From Porphyridium purpureum (taxonomy: Eukaryota; Rhodophyta; Bangiophyceae; Porphyridiales; Porphyridiaceae), in NCBI GenBank assembly GCA_008690995.1, contig VRMN01000003.1, positions 1,488,001-1,552,000 on the forward strand: DNA of 64,000 bases. The letters are read 5' to 3'. Of this stretch, positions 27,930 through 37,861 are shown one piece after another (position 1 is the stretch's first letter; every line of letters starts with the position of its first letter). The notes under the pieces were generated by a model, which was given only the letters and a program-made list of their open reading frames with translations, did not search any database and was not told the DNA's origin. The position numbers were made by a program, and so were the translations under genes.

Positions 27930-28829
27930 TCAGGATAATTTTGCTTTCTTAATAAAGTCACGAAGGTAGGCTGTCTGAAGATATCCAGCGACGCACAGTA
28001 CTGCACACGCAATGACCGATGAGAGCATGACTCCTCGCTTCGTCCGCTCATTCAACTCGCGGATGCGTTCTGCGCGCTCGGTGGCCACCGAAATCTGCAC
28101 TGACAGCTCCTTGAGCTCGTCTTGAAGCCGTTGCAATTCGATTTCCAAGGGACCTAGGTGACTTTTGGCCGCAAGTGCCTGATAATCCTTTCCCTGCACA
28201 CTCGTGTGTAGTGTCAGCGATACCATGCGCGGTGGGATGGCCGACCCTTCCAATTCTGCGTCACCTGCGTGCACGCGGGTACGGCCAGACTTGCGGCGCA
28301 CACGAAATACTTGTAGGCTTACGCACAAGCGGTAGTAGAGGTCCTGTTCGTACAGACGCATGTCTGCAAACTCGTCCGGTGCGGTGTAATCCGTCCATTC
28401 GTTACCGGCGCCTTGAACCGCCGCGTCTGCCACCACGGGATCTGCCACGAACGTGAAAAGCGCGGGCTCACCTGAGCTCAGATTGAGAAGGACGAGAGGC
28501 TCTAAGCCACGTACCACATATTGGTTTCCAGTGTGAACAACATGCTCCACTACCAACTCGACCTCGGTCCGGAGCTCTTTACCGAATGTGCGCGGCGCGG
28601 ACACAGGCATGTCCCCATTCAAGCTCTTCTCGGATATTATTGTCACTCGCACCTCACCGCGTGCCGTCGACTGCGGCGTCACCGCGGCGTACAAGCATTG
28701 CGTCTGGTCAAGTTCGAGCCGGACGGAAAGGGCGGACGCAAACCCGTGCCGCCAAATGGCCACCACCAGAGCGACAAGAAGCGGGAAACCAGCGACTCGG
28801 TGAAGTCTCTGTCTCCTCTGGCTGTCCAT
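27930..28829 (-). CDS. p24/TMED family cargo receptor
   Basis: The 299-residue protein starts MDSQRRQRLHRVAGFPLLVA, a cleavable signal. A GOLD-like lumenal domain follows, expanded by a low-complexity insert. A coiled coil (LGPLEIELQRLQDELKELSV) then leads to NERTKRGVMLSSVIACAVLC as the single membrane span and a short cytosolic tail, LRDFIKKAKLS. The coiled-coil/span/tail order and the aromatic residue before basic residues are p24 hallmarks. The final KAKLS is a KxKxx COPI-binding signal. p24 proteins recycle between ER and Golgi and pack cargo into vesicles. The valyl-tRNA synthetase gene lies 110 bp upstream in the same direction. Confidence 0.9.
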   Translation of the reverse strand: MDSQRRQRLHRVAGFPLLVALVVAIWRHGFASALSVRLELDQTQCLYAAVTPQSTARGEVRVTIISEKSLNGDMPVSAPRTFGKELRTEVELVVEHVVHTGNQYVVRGLEPLVLLNLSSGEPALFTFVADPVVADAAVQGAGNEWTDYTAPDEFADMRLYEQDLYYRLCVSLQVFRVRRKSGRTRVHAGDAELEGSAIPPRMVSLTLHTSVQGKDYQALAAKSHLGPLEIELQRLQDELKELSVQISVATERAERIRELNERTKRGVMLSSVIACAVLCVAGYLQTAYLRDFIKKAKLS

Positions 28830-28939
28830 AGAAGGCCGTGGGCTGGGCCGCCCAGCTCGTTGGCCACCCCACGCACCTTCGTCCACCACAACTCGATCCG
28901 TGCAATCTGACGCAATCGACATAGATGTTCTATATTTGT

Positions 28940-31900
28940 TTACTGCTTGGAAGCGGCAAAGCGGCTGAGTTCGGTTAAGCGCGCGGACAGCGCGGCGAGC
29001 TGAGATTCCAGGTCTTGCGCCTGCTTGCTAGTCTGTTGAACAACATCCGCGGGGGCGCGCTCAGCAAAGCCAGGGGCCGACAAGCGCTTGCGCAGGCCTT
29101 CCAGGTTCTTTTCCAGCCCCGCTTGCTGCTTCTCGAGACGCGCACGTTCCTTCTCCACATCAATGAGGTCGGCGAGCGGAAGGTACGCGGTCAAGTTTTC
29201 GGCTACGATCAACTGCGTGTACTCTCCACTGCCATATTGAGTTTGGTCAGTGCTATTCGACACGACCTCCACAGTTAACGCGCTTGGGTCGATTCTGGCG
29301 AGAAGTGCGAGCATGGCAACCTCTGTGCGGAAAGTTTCCGCCTCGACTTTGTCCGCAACCTGCAAAGTTACCGCAACGCGCTTTTTAGGTTCAACCTGAT
29401 ACTCCGCGCGCGCGTTTCGAACCGCGCGAACGAGCGCCTGCATTCGCTGAAAGGCGGCGACGTCGTTGGCGCTGACGACACTCACATCGACTGCCGGCCA
29501 CCTGGCGATGATGAGAGCCTCCTCTACCTGCTCATCATGCGGCAGACGCTGCCACACCGCCTCTGTCACGTATGGCATGAAGGGATGCAGAAGACGAAGG
29601 CAGCTGTCAAACACGTACAGCAGCGTGCATCGTGCTTCCATTTTGCGCTGCTCACTAAAGTCATCGCTCGCTAATCTCGTTTTGGAAATCTCGATGTACC
29701 AATCTGCAAACTCGTCCCACAAAAATTCCTGAATAAGTCGGCCGGACTCTCCAAAAGAATAATTATCCAGGGAGTTGGTGACAGCATCCACCAACAAGGT
29801 CAGCTTCGAAAGAATGTATCTTTCCGGTAAAAGAAGTGCTTCGAGCGACTCACAGGAGCGCCCAAAGTCACTTGAATTCAATGCTCTCAAAGTCGCGATG
29901 CTCTGCTCCGTTTCGAGATCTAGATTACCGAGGATATACCGACCAGAGTTCCACAGCTTGTTCGCAAAGTTGCGATTCGCCTCGACCTTCTCTTGACTTA
30001 ACGGAATATCCTGCCCCGGCGTCGACCCCGTCACAAGCGTGTAGCGCAGCGCGTCCGTGTTGTACTGGTCGATCATATCGAGAGGGTCGATGACGTTGCC
30101 CACAGTCTTGCTCATCTTTTTGCCCTTCGCATCGCGGACAAGGCCATGCATGTACACCACAGAGAAAGGTGGCTTGCCCATGAATTCGATACCCATCATA
30201 ATCATGCGCGACACCCAGAAGAACAGAATATCGTAGCCGGTCTCCATGACGACATTTGGATAAAAGCGCGCAAGATCAGGTGTCTCATTCGGCCAGCCCA
30301 AAGTCGCAAATGGCCACAGGCCGGACGAAAACCACGTGTCCAGCACGTCCGGGTCTTGTTCGAGAGTGACCGGCTTCTCGGGGCCGTACTTGCGCTCTGC
30401 CTGGTCACGGGCATCCTGCTCGCTACGGGCGACAATGAATTCCCCTGGTCGCTCAAGGACATGCCAAACTGGGATTCGGTGTCCCCACCAAAGCTGTCTT
30501 GAAATACACCAGTCGTGGATATTCTCCAGCCAGTTATAGTATACCTTCTCAAATCGCTCCGGTTTGAACTGGATGCTGCCACTTCGCACCGCCTCCAGCG
30601 CCGGTGCTGCGAGAGACTCCATGCGTACAAACCACTGAGTTGACAGACGGGGCTCGATAATTTCCCCGCCGCGCTGGGAGCGGGGTACACGCGTCGTGTA
30701 GTCTTCTACTTTCAGAACCAAACCCTGTGCCTCCATGTCTTCCCAAAGACGCTTTCGGCAGTCGAACCGATCAAGGCCTTCGTACTTTGGTCCACCTTGT
30801 GCGTTGATTGATGCATCAGCGTTCATGATGTTGAGCATCTCCAGACCATGCCGTTTGCCGATCTCATAATCATTAGTGTCATGTGCGGGTGTAATCTTAA
30901 GCGCACCAGTTCCAAACTCACGGTCTACATAGTCATCTGCGATGACAGGAATGGATCGGCCGAGGATCGGCACAAGCACCTTCTTTCCAATCAGCTTCTT
31001 GAACCTCGGGTCTTCCGGGTGCACGCACACAGCGGAATCACCTAAAATCGTCTCTGGCCGGGTGGTAGCGACCGGTATGTATTCATCAGCGTCGGTAGCG
31101 CCTTCAAGCATGTACTTGAAGTAGTACAGTTTACCCTGCTCATCACTGAATTCAACCTCGAGGTCCGACACGGCCGTCTGCAGGTTCGGCGACCAATTCA
31201 CCATGTACTCACCGCGATAAATTAAGCCCTTTTCGTGGAGGCGCACAAACGCCTCCGCAACTGCGGCAGAGCATTGGTCATCCAAAGTGAAACGCTCGCG
31301 ACTCCAGTCGCAACTCGCACCGAGACGACGCATTTGCTGGGTGATGTAGCCTCCTTTCTCCTCCTTCCACTTCCATACGCGTTCCAGAAACGCCTCACGC
31401 CCTAGATCCGTCTTTTTTAAAGGGGGACTTTCCTTGGCGAGCGCGCGCTCCACCAGCAGCTGTGTCGCAATACCCGCGTGGTCCGTTCCGGGAAGCCACA
31501 GCGTGCATTCACCCTTCATGCGACGGTAGCGGGTCATAATATCCTCCACTGTGGTGAACATGGCGTGTCCCATATGCAGTCCGCCAGTGACATTGGGAGG
31601 AGGCATGGCCATCATGAACGCTGGCACGCTCGGGTCATTCAGAGTGGCGGCATTTGGCGCGAAGTAGCCACACTCTTCCCACCATTGGTACATAGCCTGC
31701 TCCACGTTCTGCGCTTCATATTTTGTATCCATGGGCTCATCGAGCTTGAGCTTCTCCCTCAGTTCCTTCACGCGCGCGACCGCGCTTTTCTTGCGCTTCT
31801 CATCTGCCGCGGACCCAGACGTTGAGGAGGAAGACGATAATGACACCTCATTGGACGCAATGCTCATGGAAATTCCTCTGGTGCCTTTTGCGCGTCTGCC

Positions 31901-32101
31901 GAGCATGCTCGAGTGGGCGATGCTTGCGGTGACTTTAGCCTGCATGGGGCCTCGCAAGCGTCGAACAAACGCTCTTGACGCCGCGGTAGCCGCGACCGTC
32001 GCGTGACACCCCAGCACAGACATGGCCGGAATCGCAGGCACGAAACACGCCGGCGCAGAGCTCGAGCTCTCCATTCTTGTGTTCGGCAGGCGCGCAGCCA
32101 T
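28940..32101 (-). CDS. VARS: Valyl-tRNA synthetase, with organelle-type leader
   Basis: The 1053-residue enzyme joins valine to tRNA-Val. It shows the class I signatures PPPNVTGGLHMGHA (HIGH motif, ~175) and GKKMSKTVGNVIDP (KMSKS motif, ~660), the editing domain (GTGALKITPAHD), the WGHRIPVWH block, the anticodon-binding domain and the C-terminal coiled-coil arm (KERARLEKQQAGLEKNLEGL). The sequence is of the bacterial/organellar and plant type. The ~125 residues before the catalytic domain are Ala/Arg/Ser-rich with several internal Met, which suits dual targeting from alternative starts (for example 32101 and 32074). Codons upstream of 32101 lack an ATG. Confidence 0.96.
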   Translation of the reverse strand: MAARLPNTRMESSSSAPACFVPAIPAMSVLGCHATVAATAASRAFVRRLRGPMQAKVTASIAHSSMLGRRAKGTRGISMSIASNEVSLSSSSSTSGSAADEKRKKSAVARVKELREKLKLDEPMDTKYEAQNVEQAMYQWWEECGYFAPNAATLNDPSVPAFMMAMPPPNVTGGLHMGHAMFTTVEDIMTRYRRMKGECTLWLPGTDHAGIATQLLVERALAKESPPLKKTDLGREAFLERVWKWKEEKGGYITQQMRRLGASCDWSRERFTLDDQCSAAVAEAFVRLHEKGLIYRGEYMVNWSPNLQTAVSDLEVEFSDEQGKLYYFKYMLEGATDADEYIPVATTRPETILGDSAVCVHPEDPRFKKLIGKKVLVPILGRSIPVIADDYVDREFGTGALKITPAHDTNDYEIGKRHGLEMLNIMNADASINAQGGPKYEGLDRFDCRKRLWEDMEAQGLVLKVEDYTTRVPRSQRGGEIIEPRLSTQWFVRMESLAAPALEAVRSGSIQFKPERFEKVYYNWLENIHDWCISRQLWWGHRIPVWHVLERPGEFIVARSEQDARDQAERKYGPEKPVTLEQDPDVLDTWFSSGLWPFATLGWPNETPDLARFYPNVVMETGYDILFFWVSRMIMMGIEFMGKPPFSVVYMHGLVRDAKGKKMSKTVGNVIDPLDMIDQYNTDALRYTLVTGSTPGQDIPLSQEKVEANRNFANKLWNSGRYILGNLDLETEQSIATLRALNSSDFGRSCESLEALLLPERYILSKLTLLVDAVTNSLDNYSFGESGRLIQEFLWDEFADWYIEISKTRLASDDFSEQRKMEARCTLLYVFDSCLRLLHPFMPYVTEAVWQRLPHDEQVEEALIIARWPAVDVSVVSANDVAAFQRMQALVRAVRNARAEYQVEPKKRVAVTLQVADKVEAETFRTEVAMLALLARIDPSALTVEVVSNSTDQTQYGSGEYTQLIVAENLTAYLPLADLIDVEKERARLEKQQAGLEKNLEGLRKRLSAPGFAERAPADVVQQTSKQAQDLESQLAALSARLTELSRFAASKQ

Positions 32102-32218
32102 TCCCACTCGGTCTACCCTGCGCGTTCGCTCTGGCTGCCTCGCGCCCTTCACCAACGCCTCGAGCCGAAACGCCGGCCGTGAGCAGCCGACTCGAGCTGG
32201 AGATTGAACTCTCTAGGT

Positions 32219-32262
32219 GTACAGCAGGTACAGCAAATAAATAAAGTACTATTAGGTACAGT
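32219..32262 (+). promoter_or_regulatory. GTACAGC/GTACAGT cluster upstream of valyl-tRNA synthetase
   Basis: GTACAGC at 32219 and 32228 and GTACAGT at 32256, inverted relative to the gene and ~118-160 bp before its ATG. The flank TAGGTGTACAG resembles the GTGTACAG form of the motif seen at 17690. Confidence 0.4.
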
Positions 32263-32961
32263 CATGAGCGGGAGGTTTCGCTTCAAGGTGGTGGACGCTC
32301 GGCAACCGCAGCGGCAAGCGGTGTTCGGCGCCATGATGAGGGTAGCTTTCCTGCGAGCATGAAGGGCGGAAGCCTGTTCGCGCCCATCCGGGCTCAGCGA
32401 TAACGTGAAACACAAAATGCAGGGTAGCCGAGGCGTGCCCCAGGCAGAACCAGGTGCGCACACGTGAAGCGCAACAATGTGGTGTTGAGGACGGTTGAAC
32501 AAGGCGTATCATACTGCCCGGTCCCGATTTTGGCGCGGAAAGGCATCACATGCGGCTGTGGTTCCTTCTCGTTTGGGCGTGGCGCATCGCCTCGGCACTC
32601 GCTGTGCGCAGAAAGCCAGGCGCGGCGGGCACTGACAAAGTGAATTCCCGGACCTGGACAGCGAAGACTGGGCAAGTGACGGACGGAGATAAGGGTTGTA
32701 TCACTGTGTGGTTGATGCGGAGGCGGCTGGGTACGACTTGAAGCATGGTGAACAGCCTGGGCAAGGGGCTGTCGTTGCTGGAAGGTGAGAAGGAAGCAGA
32801 AGGTCGTTATAGCCAAGCAAGCATGCAAACGTGAAGGCATTTGACACTGGGGCGCCGAATTTTCATAAAGATTCGGAAATGCGAGGGACGCACGCCGCCG
32901 CGTGACGTTTGGAGAATCACTTCGCTTGAGTGCATTTGACTTTCAGTGGAATGTCAGGGTC
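32263..32961. other. Gene-poor stretch between valyl-tRNA synthetase promoter and a relic
   Basis: No gene supported. A 63-residue open frame at 32550 starts with a hydrophobic leader-like stretch (MRLWFLLVWAWRIASALAV) but has no further domain and is probably chance. Confidence 0.4.
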
Positions 32962-33300
32962 TCAATACTCGGGGGGTCGATCGCTTGCGTACACTTGCTC
33001 AAACTCGAGCTGTTTGTGCAAATCACGGTTGCGTCGAATGATGTCAGTGATGCCGTAGAAACTGCATCCTCCGGTGCGGTCCGAGGTGTGGGAAGAACAA
33101 GCTAAAAGCACCAACGGCGAAATGGATCACCTTGCAACGGTGCGAAGAAACGTTTCTTGCGTAAGTGCGAAGCGCTGCGCATTTCGGTGTCCATCACTGC
33201 GAACAAACCGCCCTCCCAGCAGTGAAGTTTGGTTGAACGGAACATCTGCGACTGTGAGGCTGTGAGATGCGTTGCACGATTTTGAAGCTCTCGATAACTT
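32962..33300 (-). pseudogene. Short decayed piece of the C2H2-family N-terminal domain
   Basis: Two minus-strand pieces resemble the family in the right order. HLTASQSQ...GGLFAVMDTEMRSA (~33260-33180) matches ELTAQELR...EHAVVMDVDIHH. RRNRDLHKQLEFEQVYASD (~33030-32980) matches KQYNDIHKLQFLFFDRLTT. The frames between are broken, the middle of the domain is compressed or lost, and no fingers follow. It sits just downstream of the sugar transporter stop. The match is weaker than at 23500-24660. Confidence 0.42.
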
Positions 33301-33348
33301 CGCAGAATCGTGTATGCGACCTCCGGGGTCAGCATCGTTATTTGCTTG

Positions 33349-34860
33349 CTATTGGTAGAATTCGTCCACGCCAATGCCGTGGTGGAGCACGAGATATGCA
33401 CCAAGAAAGGCCGACATGCCACCCATGAACATGATGACGCTCACGTCTGCGGCAACGCGGAGAATAAGCGGGCTGATCAGCGCCACGATTAGTTGTGGCC
33501 CTGCCTGGCACGCATTGAACAAAGCTGAAAAGACACCGACCTTGTCCGGGTACATGCGCTGCACGGCAACGCCCATCAGACTCCACGGAATTGTCATGGC
33601 AGACGCCATGAAGATGCCCATTAGCCCAATAGTACTCACTGCTGCAATCTGCAGCCCCAAGCTGGGCATAACGCCGGGCGAGCCCCGCAAAAAGAGCGGC
33701 AGACAAAGCCCAATCCCCTCCACGGCCTGGCTGATAAAATAAACTTGTCGCAGGCCAAGGCGGCGGACGAGCTTGGGCAACGCGGCCGCATAGACTATCG
33801 TCACGAGAGCGCACATTGAAAGGCCAATATTCCCCACCCGAACCCCTTTTTCGTAGAGCATCCGCTCGGTGGTGCCGCGAGGCGCCGATGAGACGCCTCG
33901 GAACACATTCAAAGCGACCCAGTCGACGGCGTATACCATAATGGAGAAGAAGCCAAACCAAGCACAAAACTGCACGGCAAATACTTGCCAATAGGGTACT
34001 GGCGCCTCATACATGACGATGCTTAGCGTGCTGCCCAAGTCATCGAATTCGACATCGTCCTCTTCAAAGCTGTGCTCGGTTTCGCGGTCGCCAAGCACGT
34101 GCTCATCGTTCATGTTCCCTTCTCCAAGCAGACGTGCTTTCTCATCGATATCGATCTGCTCCCGCCGATTTGCTTGTTCCGCAACTCGGTTGGGCGCCTC
34201 GCTTGTGAATACGACGCACAAGACGATCGTGAGGTCCAGCAGCAGCATGGCCAAGAAGAATAAAATCTGGATGTTTTCCTGGAAGAATGTCCATCCCATG
34301 CTGCGAAAATCAAGCGAGCCCAGGTAGCTTCCGAGAAGATTGCCCAAGCCCACCATGAACGCAAAGTACGCGTTGCCTGTGGCCTGCTGTGCCTCCGGCG
34401 TGACGTCAGTCAGGAGAGCGCGCAGCGGGCCTTGGATAGCGTTGACCGAAAAGTCAAGAAAGAAAAAGCCCATGATGCCGAAGAAAATTGACCAGGCAGT
34501 GAGCGAGCCGCCGAGCGCGGTAGCGCACGCGCGACCCAGCTGGGCGGCGTTGGAAAACATGATCAACGCCAAGGAGGAGAGCACGCAGCCGATGATGAGA
34601 AACGGCCTCCTCTTTCCGAGTGGCGACACGCAGCGGTCTGACAGCACGCCGATGAGCGGCTGCATGATGAGACCGGATAGGGGCCCGGCGAGCCACGCGA
34701 GGCTCACGTACTGCGTGCCCATGCCCAGCACTTCAAGCTGCGGCGTGCCATGCCCAATTTGCACGGCGTAGCAGATCTGCACGCCGCACATTGCGACTGT
34801 CAGCATCAACAGCCGCCATTGTGGCAGTCCCTGTTCTGCTCTGCCACTCATCCTCCCCAT
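33349..34860 (-). CDS. SLC45/SUT-type sugar-proton symporter (major facilitator)
   Basis: The 503-residue protein has twelve predicted membrane spans. The first half carries the glycoside-cation symporter signature LAWLAGPLSGLIMQPLIGVL followed by SDRCVSPLGKRRPFLIIG, the RRPF/GxR motif shared by plant sucrose carriers and animal SLC45. A cytosolic loop (~210-290) is acidic and low in complexity. The second half begins WQVFAVQFCAWFGFFSIMVY. Plant relatives move sucrose with protons; in a red alga the substrate could instead be a galactosyl-glycerol or other disaccharide, which cannot be told from sequence. The start MGRMSGRAEQ at 34860 leaves a short polar N-terminus. Confidence 0.88.
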   Translation of the reverse strand: MGRMSGRAEQGLPQWRLLMLTVAMCGVQICYAVQIGHGTPQLEVLGMGTQYVSLAWLAGPLSGLIMQPLIGVLSDRCVSPLGKRRPFLIIGCVLSSLALIMFSNAAQLGRACATALGGSLTAWSIFFGIMGFFFLDFSVNAIQGPLRALLTDVTPEAQQATGNAYFAFMVGLGNLLGSYLGSLDFRSMGWTFFQENIQILFFLAMLLLDLTIVLCVVFTSEAPNRVAEQANRREQIDIDEKARLLGEGNMNDEHVLGDRETEHSFEEDDVEFDDLGSTLSIVMYEAPVPYWQVFAVQFCAWFGFFSIMVYAVDWVALNVFRGVSSAPRGTTERMLYEKGVRVGNIGLSMCALVTIVYAAALPKLVRRLGLRQVYFISQAVEGIGLCLPLFLRGSPGVMPSLGLQIAAVSTIGLMGIFMASAMTIPWSLMGVAVQRMYPDKVGVFSALFNACQAGPQLIVALISPLILRVAADVSVIMFMGGMSAFLGAYLVLHHGIGVDEFYQ

Positions 34861-34948
34861 CCATCCATCCCTCCCCCTCTGCTTCCTCTTCCCCTTCCCT
34901 CACTTCCGAGACACCACTCACACCCGCCAGTTCCAGCCGCACAACCAG

Positions 34949-34992
34949 CTGTACCTGAAAGCTGTACATATGCTCTCTGTCACAAGTACAGT
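34949..34992 (-). promoter_or_regulatory. GTACAGC/GTACAGT motifs upstream of the sugar transporter
   Basis: GGTACAGCT (minus strand) near 34950, GTACAGC (minus strand) near 34962 and GTACAGT (plus strand) at 34986, about 90-130 bp before the ATG at 34860. Confidence 0.4.
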
Positions 34993-35914
34993 TGTCAGGT
35001 TCAGTGCGTGCTTTGTGACGAAGACGCCGAAGACGCACAAGGGGCAGAAGACGCAGAAGAAGAAGAGGGAGACGAGGGAGACGAGGGAGACGAGGACGAC
35101 GATGAACACGAAGAAGAAGGTGGTTGTTGTGAAGCTGCTCGGACAACACGTAGCGCCGACATGAACTGGCGACCCCAAACCCAGATGATAGCACGATCGT
35201 ACGCTTGTTCAACGCCGAACAATCTGGCCTGGCGCTGATTTCATCCCTGCAGAAATGCGGCGGCCACGCTCTGCGCGCGACATGATGCGCAGCCCACACG
35301 TCTTCGTCACCGCTCTGTCCCGTGCCCTTCCTGCCACCACCCTCACCACCGCCACCACCAGCGGCAACGCAGCTCGTTACCGGCTCCGCCGCTATCCCAT
35401 AAACCGTTAACCGCAGTGGCGCATGCAGTGTGCTTTGCCAGCGGTGTTGCAGTGAGTGTGTGTTGTTTTAGTGCGGACCACAGAAAACACAGCGCGCGCC
35501 ACGCACAAACGACACACGCGCGTGATTTTTGGAACTAGCGGAACCAGAACCGCCCCGAAAAATGGGCCAAAAGTGTGGGTTGTGCGCGGTGTTTGGTGGT
35601 GGAGCGCTGCTGCGCGTGGAGCGCGCTGGGAAGAAGGAAAGATGGAATGAGAGAAGGTGAAGGGGGCACGGTAGGGAAGAGTGGAGTTGTGCGCGAGCGG
35701 GAGGGCGAGCGGCGAGGTGAGACGTGAAGTGCCTCGTTCGGGCCGGGTGGTGGAGCGGTGGCGAAAGAGAGAGAGAGAGAGAGGGCTGGTGGGTAGGATT
35801 GAAGGGGTGTGGGTGTGGGTGTGTGGATGAGAGCGCGTGTGCGAAACGGCAGGGTATGCGGGAAGGCAGGGCGGTGTGGCGTGTGGAGCGTGTGAGGAAG
35901 CGGCACGAAGCGGA
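34993..35914. repeat. Low-complexity intergenic region with purine tracts
   Basis: Between divergent genes. A GA-rich tract at about 35037-35125 (GAAGAAGAAGAGGGAGACGA-type repeats) would encode acidic or basic runs in different frames and is not taken as a gene. A (GA)n run lies at ~35765-35783, and GTGGGTGTGGGTGTG follows near 35808. No GTACAGT motif precedes the Gln-rich gene. Confidence 0.5.
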
Positions 35915-37462
35915 ATGCGACACGTTGCGTCGGTGAGTTCTAATTTTGCGATGGAGCGCGCGCCGTCCATGGGCTCGTTTGTGGGGCTGGATAAGGTTCC
36001 GTCGGTGGGCTCGCTCAGTGCGTACGGCTTGGACACCCCGCGGATGTCAGAGTTGGTCGGCGCCGCGCAGGCGTCGTCCGCACCGCCGCCGCTGGCCATG
36101 CACTCGAGCGTGTACGCTCAGGCAGCGCCCGCGTCACAGCAGACGCTCTCCTCGTCGTTTCTCCCGTATGACACGTACGGCTCACAAATGCAGCATCTGC
36201 AACATCCGCACGCGCAGCAACAATTGCATCTAGCAAATCAACAGCAGACACAACAACAACAACAACTGCAGCAGCAGCAGCAGCAGCAGCAGCATCAACA
36301 GCATCAACAGCATCAACAGCATCAACAGCATCAACAGCAACAACAACAACAACAACAGCATGGGCTGGTCGGAGCGGGACAGATGTTCAACGTTCCATCG
36401 CTTGGCCACGTGGGATCCATGAACCAAATTTCCTCGATGCCGCGCATCTCATCCCTACAGACTCTCAAGAACGTGACCTCGATCGATCGATTTCCGCGAG
36501 CTCCGTCGTTCTCGAATATGACACGTGATGTGGATCCCATGAGCTCAAGTTCAAACCTTTTGGCGCTTTTGAATGACTCGCCGTATATGGGTGCTACGCT
36601 GCCGTCCTCTGGGGGGTCAGGCATATTGAACGTCGACCAGCTCCGGTTTTCTTCGTCGTTTATGAGCCTTGGTAACGCGGGCCCAAGGGCACAACAGATG
36701 ATGCCGCGTTCCGCGTTTCAGTCGACGCCACCGGGCCAGACCTACTCCGTGGGGACCCTTGCTCCTCACCAGTCGGTAGGAGGGAACTGGGACTGGGCAG
36801 CTAATTCCAGCGTGCCAGTGATTGAGCGGGGCGGCAATGTGGTGGCGTCTGGATTGCACAAAGATGGAAGCGGCCTTTTTGCTGAACTTCCCGTGGGTGC
36901 TTCTCCAGACGACCGGATAGAAGCAACTGGTTCCCGATCCTCACATCTGCACCCTCACGCATCAGAAGCGGACCGGCTTCGACGCGCGGGCAAAGATGCA
37001 ACTTCCACACCGCAGGCCGACTCGGGAGGCTCAGATGCGATTCTTTCATTGTTTTCTCGATTGCGGACCCAGAATCGTCAATTGGAAGAGCTTCGTGCTA
37101 GACAGTCCGATGATTCAGACGCAGAGCGAAAGAAGCGCGTCAAAGCGCGCGACCCTCGCAACGGTAAGTTCGCTCCCATGCAAAGGTCAGGTGTGGTGGC
37201 AGAATCGCTAGCAAAGAAACCAGGCCGGCGGAGACACCAGCGCTTGCTCGAAGGCATGAAAGTACAAATGCGCCTGTTGCTATCCAAGGCACAGACTGTA
37301 AATCTCTTGACTGAGTTGCTCGGCCGCGAGCAGAGAGCGCTGGCGGCAACGCAGGATACCCTTCGAGAGGAGAACCGTATATATGTCCATCAGCTGAGCA
37401 TTCTCAACTCAGTCAATTCCACGAAGCGACGAAGCGTCGCGCCTCGAGACCGCCGAGGTTGA
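35915..37462 (+). CDS. Gln/His-rich protein with basic C-terminal coiled coil, possible regulator
   Basis: A 515-residue protein. The N-terminus repeats short Ser-Met-Gly/Ser-Val-Gly motifs (SMGSFVGL, SVGSLSAYGLDT, SLGHVGSM). A Gln-rich stretch with five His-Gln-Gln units lies near residues 110-150. The C-terminus starts with a basic patch (ERKKRVKARDPRNGKF, KKPGRRRHQRLLEGMK), then a helix with heptad-like Leu (LLSKAQTVNLLTELLGREQR, ALAATQDTLREENRIYVHQL). This resembles a bZIP layout, but the basic region lacks the N..R core, so I cannot assign it. A role in transcription is a guess from composition. The alternative start MERAPSMGSF is at 35951; codons upstream of 35915 lack an ATG. Confidence 0.72.
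   Translation: MRHVASVSSNFAMERAPSMGSFVGLDKVPSVGSLSAYGLDTPRMSELVGAAQASSAPPPLAMHSSVYAQAAPASQQTLSSSFLPYDTYGSQMQHLQHPHAQQQLHLANQQQTQQQQQLQQQQQQQQHQQHQQHQQHQQHQQQQQQQQQHGLVGAGQMFNVPSLGHVGSMNQISSMPRISSLQTLKNVTSIDRFPRAPSFSNMTRDVDPMSSSSNLLALLNDSPYMGATLPSSGGSGILNVDQLRFSSSFMSLGNAGPRAQQMMPRSAFQSTPPGQTYSVGTLAPHQSVGGNWDWAANSSVPVIERGGNVVASGLHKDGSGLFAELPVGASPDDRIEATGSRSSHLHPHASEADRLRRAGKDATSTPQADSGGSDAILSLFSRLRTQNRQLEELRARQSDDSDAERKKRVKARDPRNGKFAPMQRSGVVAESLAKKPGRRRHQRLLEGMKVQMRLLLSKAQTVNLLTELLGREQRALAATQDTLREENRIYVHQLSILNSVNSTKRRSVAPRDRRG
36238..36360 (+). repeat. CAG/CAA microsatellite within the Gln-rich gene
   Basis: About 120 bp of CAA and CAG triplets with five tandem copies of the 9-mer CATCAACAG, encoding polyGln interrupted by regular His. 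Likely length-variable between strains. Confidence 0.85.
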
Positions 37463-37861
37463 CTTGTGGTCGGCTGGACTATCAGGCCTGTCACAAGTGT
37501 TTTTCCTACCGATAGCGAATGTGTGAACATTAGACACGTCTGCGCAGATGAACCTGCTCATGCAGAAGGATAAGAAAGCAAATCATGCCTTAGTGTGATA
37601 CGAATAATGCACGTTCCTCAACCCCATCCTAATGTAAATTTCAGTCCTGTATGAGAGTTTGAGGCACTGCCAGTTTTGATTAAACCGCTCGAGCCTTTTG
37701 TACCCACGCTCTTCCCACCGGTCGATCTCGATGATCCTGGCACCGGCTGCTGGCACCCAGGTGACACTCTTCATCTTTGCCTGGCCACACGAACGGGTGG
37801 CCTTCTTCCACAGATTGACACTATCTTGTCTCAGCGTGGGCCGCCTGGTGCGTCTACTGAG
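37463..37861. other. Convergent 3' region, nothing recognised
   Basis: Lies between the stops of the Gln-rich gene and thiamine pyrophosphokinase. No supported frame or motif. Confidence 0.5.

Noticed and set aside
34750-35238. Plus-strand frame with an acidic run near the sugar transporter promoter
   Set aside because: It consists of a GA-rich repeat tract, overlaps the transporter's 5' end in antisense, and changes character completely in other frames.
35930-35950. Splice-donor-like GTGAGT just before MERAPSMGSF in the Gln-rich gene
   Set aside because: The frame is continuous from ATG 35915 through the site and no matching acceptor is needed. An intron in the 5' leader cannot be excluded, but nothing requires it.
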